Shown: positions 6,007 through 7,728 of the stretch, piece after piece
How positions within the stretch are numbered: position 1 is the stretch's first letter
How the letters are laid out: every line of letters starts with the position of its first letter
Assembly: GCA_024636425.1 (NCBI GenBank)
Contig: JAGXHB010000001.1
Coordinates: 1 to 7,728, forward strand
Origin: Roseobacter sp.
GTDB lineage: Bacteria; Pseudomonadota; Alphaproteobacteria; Rhodobacterales; Rhodobacteraceae
Reading direction: 5' to 3'
Length of the DNA: 7,728 bases
Position numbers and translations under genes: made by a program
Notes under the pieces: model-generated
The model's input: only the letters and a program-made list of their open reading frames with translations
What the model was told of the DNA's origin: nothing
Databases searched by the model: none

Positions 6007-6948
6007 TCAGTACCGAATTCTTGGGTCAAAGAAGGAATAAGACACGTCGACCAGCAGATTCACAAAAACGTAGATGCCCGCTGTCAGCAGGATCATCGCT
6101 TGGATCACCGGATAGTCGCGCGCCAGGATGGCATCGACAGTCAGTCGCCCGATGCCCGGAATGTTGAACACCGATTCCGTCACGACCACTCCTGATATCA
6201 GCAGCGCGAAACCGGTGCCGATGATCGTCAGGATCGGCACGGCGGCATTACGCAACGCGTGGCGAAACAGCACCACGTTCTCGCGCACACCCTTCGCGCG
6301 GGCGGTGCGGATGTAATCCTCGCCCAGCACCTCGAGCATTGAGGCCCGCGTCATCCGCGCGATCAGCGCGATGTAGATGGTGGCCAGCGTCAGCGACGGC
6401 AGGATAGCACGGGAAAAGAACGGCCCGATGCCGTCCGAGGGCGCTCGGTATCCCTGCACCGGCACCCACCGCAGTTCGATCGCAAAAATCTGGATCAGGA
6501 TATAGCCGATGACGAAGACCGGGACCGAAAAACCCAGCACAGAAAACGACATCACAAGGAAATCGACCCAGCTGCGGTGACGCCAGGCGGCGATCACGCC
6601 CATAGGCACGGCCAAGGCGACGGAAATGACGATGGTCATCAGCGCAATGTTTATCGTCGGTCCCAAACGGTCGATCAGCATGCCCGAAACCGAGGTGTTG
6701 GAAATGAGCGATGTGCCCAGATCACCGCGCATCAGCTGTCCCATCCACCGCATGAACTGGATGATCAGCGGATCGTTCAGGCCCAGCCGGTCGCGAATGC
6801 GTTCAAGCTGAGCAGGCGTTGCGGAATCGCCCGCCAAAATCGCTGCCGGATCGCCCGGTGTCAGGCGCAGTAGCAAAAAGACAAAGATTGCGACGATGAC
6901 CATCACCGGGATCGTGGCGAGAATCCGTTTTAGGATATAGACGAACAT
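6007..6948 (-). CDS. DppB-type inner-membrane permease of the peptide ABC importer
   Basis: The 313-residue protein is standard for DppB/OppB/GsiC-type permeases. It begins MFVYILKRIL, with the first membrane segment at about 9-29, followed by the conserved LLRLTPGDPA (26-35), the segment GLNDPLIIQFMRW (56-68), and GDLGTSL (75-81). Other membrane stretches are at about 100-122, 132-156, 184-198, 237-259 and 282-303. The ATPase-contact loop DYIRTARAKGVRENVVLFRH (211-230) and the upstream MTRASMLEVL (199-208) are textbook for this family, as is the ending FFDPRIRY. AGGAG lies 10 bases before the ATG at 6948. The gene follows the binding-protein gene by 72 bases that contain a stable hairpin, and its stop is one base from the start of the partner permease. 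Confidence 0.95.
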   Translation of the reverse strand: MFVYILKRILATIPVMVIVAIFVFLLLRLTPGDPAAILAGDSATPAQLERIRDRLGLNDPLIIQFMRWMGQLMRGDLGTSLISNTSVSGMLIDRLGPTINIALMTIVISVALAVPMGVIAAWRHRSWVDFLVMSFSVLGFSVPVFVIGYILIQIFAIELRWVPVQGYRAPSDGIGPFFSRAILPSLTLATIYIALIARMTRASMLEVLGEDYIRTARAKGVRENVVLFRHALRNAAVPILTIIGTGFALLISGVVVTESVFNIPGIGRLTVDAILARDYPVIQAMILLTAGIYVFVNLLVDVSYSFFDPRIRY

Positions 6949-6989
6949 GCGCGGAGCTCTCCTGGATCAGGGCTGGCGGCGGACAGGAA

Positions 6990-7014
6990 TGGGGGCACAA
7001 TCACTGTGCCCCCA
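6990..7014 (-). terminator. Hairpin between binding-protein and permease genes (attenuator / mRNA stabiliser)
   Basis: TGGGGGCACA and TGTGCCCCCA form a perfect 10-bp, mostly G-C stem with a 5-base loop, starting 6 bases after the TAA of the binding-protein gene. No T-run follows on the minus strand, so it is not a classical full terminator. In peptide and sugar importer operons a hairpin at this spot commonly protects the upstream message or lets only part of the transcripts continue, giving more binding protein than permease. That function is inferred from position. Confidence 0.6.
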
Positions 7015-7020
7015 AGTCGA

Positions 7021-7728
7021 TTACTCGGCCTCTTTGGTCATGTTCCAGAAGACCGGAACCGGCGACGGAATCATGTTCTGGATCGTGTTCCGACGCGCCT
7101 GCGGGATAATGTATTCCCCCATCATGATGTAGTTGACGTTATCCATGACGTGTTCCTGAATCTTCACGGCGACTTCCTTCTGGGCATCCGCACCATCGGC
7201 GGCAACGAATTCAGTGCGCAGATCCTCGATTTCGGAATCCGTTGGCCAGCCGAACCACGCGTCATCTCCGCGCCCGTTTACCATCACGTTGATCAGCGGG
7301 TCAGACACTTCAGGCACCATCCAGTTGGTGAAGAACATGTTCCAACCGCCTTCACCCGGCGCGCTTTGCTGAGCGCGGCGCTGCACAACCGATTGCCAGT
7401 CCATGGATTGCAGGTCCACCTCGAAGCCCGCTTGGCGAAGTGCCTGGGCCGCGACAACAGGCTGGTTGATCAGGCTGATCACATCAGTGGGTGCCATCAG
7501 CACGACGGGCGTGCCGTCATACCCGGCCTCCTCCAGCAAGGCACGTGCCGCTTCTGGATCGGCACCGCCGGTCAGGGGTTCGGATCCGTCTTCGGAGCCC
7601 AGCGGTGTGGAGCACCCAAAGATCGCGCCGCAGACGTTGTAGTATTCGGGATCGCCCTGCATCGTCGCCAGCATGGATTCCTGATCCAGCGCCGCCATCG
7701 CCGCCTGGCGCACCAGTTTGTTGTCGAA
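7021..7728 (-). CDS. Periplasmic substrate-binding protein of the peptide ABC importer, family 5 (partial, C-terminal 235 residues)
   Basis: The frame enters at the right edge (FDNKLVRQAAMAALDQE) and ends at TAA 7021-7023. VRQAAMAALDQE matches the VRQAxxxAIDRE helix of family-5 solute-binding proteins (DppA/OppA/NikA class). Further typical parts are DPEAARALLEEAGYDG (about 58-73), a beta strand VVLMAPTD, AQALRQAGFEVDLQSMDW (about 90-107), EGGWNMFFTNW, a domain-return segment around GDDAWFGWPTDSEIEDL, and the ending PVPVFWNMTKEAE. These proteins have a mixed alpha/beta clamshell fold and deliver peptides or related solutes to the membrane complex. The N-terminal half with the signal peptide lies outside the window, so the apparent GTG at 7713 is internal and not a start. 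Two cysteines are visible near residues 33 and 39. It is the first of the operon genes seen here and probably carries the promoter upstream of it. Confidence 0.92.
   Translation of the reverse strand, partial: FDNKLVRQAAMAALDQESMLATMQGDPEYYNVCGAIFGCSTPLGSEDGSEPLTGGADPEAARALLEEAGYDGTPVVLMAPTDVISLINQPVVAAQALRQAGFEVDLQSMDWQSVVQRRAQQSAPGEGGWNMFFTNWMVPEVSDPLINVMVNGRGDDAWFGWPTDSEIEDLRTEFVAADGADAQKEVAVKIQEHVMDNVNYIMMGEYIIPQARRNTIQNMIPSPVPVFWNMTKEAE

Noticed and set aside
6006..6029. Longer form of the DppC-type permease starting at TTG 6029
   Set aside because: It would need a rare TTG start inside the upstream gene. The ATG at 6005, one base after the upstream stop, is the normal coupled start and gives the usual N-terminus.
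1..7728. CRISPR array, tRNA, rRNA, phage or toxin-antitoxin genes
   Set aside because: No regularly spaced repeats, no cloverleaf-like segments and no such protein motifs were seen on either strand.

Overview
The window looks like a piece of an alphaproteobacterial chromosome, most likely Rhodobacterales/Roseobacter-like. This is inferred from GC-rich coding sequence with strong third-position GC bias and from the general character of the proteins; no taxonomic marker is present. It has two contrasting parts: a compact, intact minus-strand operon (about 1060-7728) and a more AT-rich scar zone of mobile-element debris (about 114-1000).

The operon, read right to left in transcription order, encodes a peptide-type ABC importer followed by two cytoplasmic metallo-hydrolases. 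The order is: a periplasmic substrate-binding protein (C-terminal part only; the gene runs off the right edge), a DppB-type permease, a DppC-type permease, a fused two-domain ATPase (DppD and DppF halves in one chain), an M20D amidohydrolase of the hippurate/N-acyl-amino-acid type, and an M20 carboxypeptidase-G2-like peptidase. The junctions are tight: 1 base between the permeases, 3 bases before the ATPase, an ATGA overlap into the amidohydrolase, and 66 bases before the last gene. A perfect 10-bp hairpin sits just after the binding-protein stop codon, where such operons often set high binding protein against low permease expression. The likely job is uptake of small peptides or amide-conjugated amino acids and their hydrolysis in the cytoplasm. 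The actual substrate cannot be read from the sequence, and the promoter must lie beyond the right edge.

The left part starts with the last 36 codons of a plus-strand flavodoxin/NAD(P)H-quinone-oxidoreductase-like gene. After it come a 13-bp perfect inverted repeat, a short sequence resembling operators of the CsoR/RcnR/FrmR/DmeR repressor family, the decayed C-terminal half of an IS3-family transposase (minus strand, in-frame stop, damaged catalytic region), and the left end plus first ~38 codons of an IS110-family transposase (plus strand). The IS110 piece appears to lie inside the IS3 remnant and is cut off sharply near position 980, just short of the end of the operon. The IS110 upstream region is strongly structured: a 14-bp stem-loop, then a second stem-loop that covers the transposase ribosome-binding site. 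This is where IS110 elements encode their bridge RNA, and it is the most interesting small-scale signal in the window.

I found no tRNA, rRNA, CRISPR array or clearly novel system. The window is mainly an ordinary peptide-utilisation operon next to an insertion-sequence graveyard.
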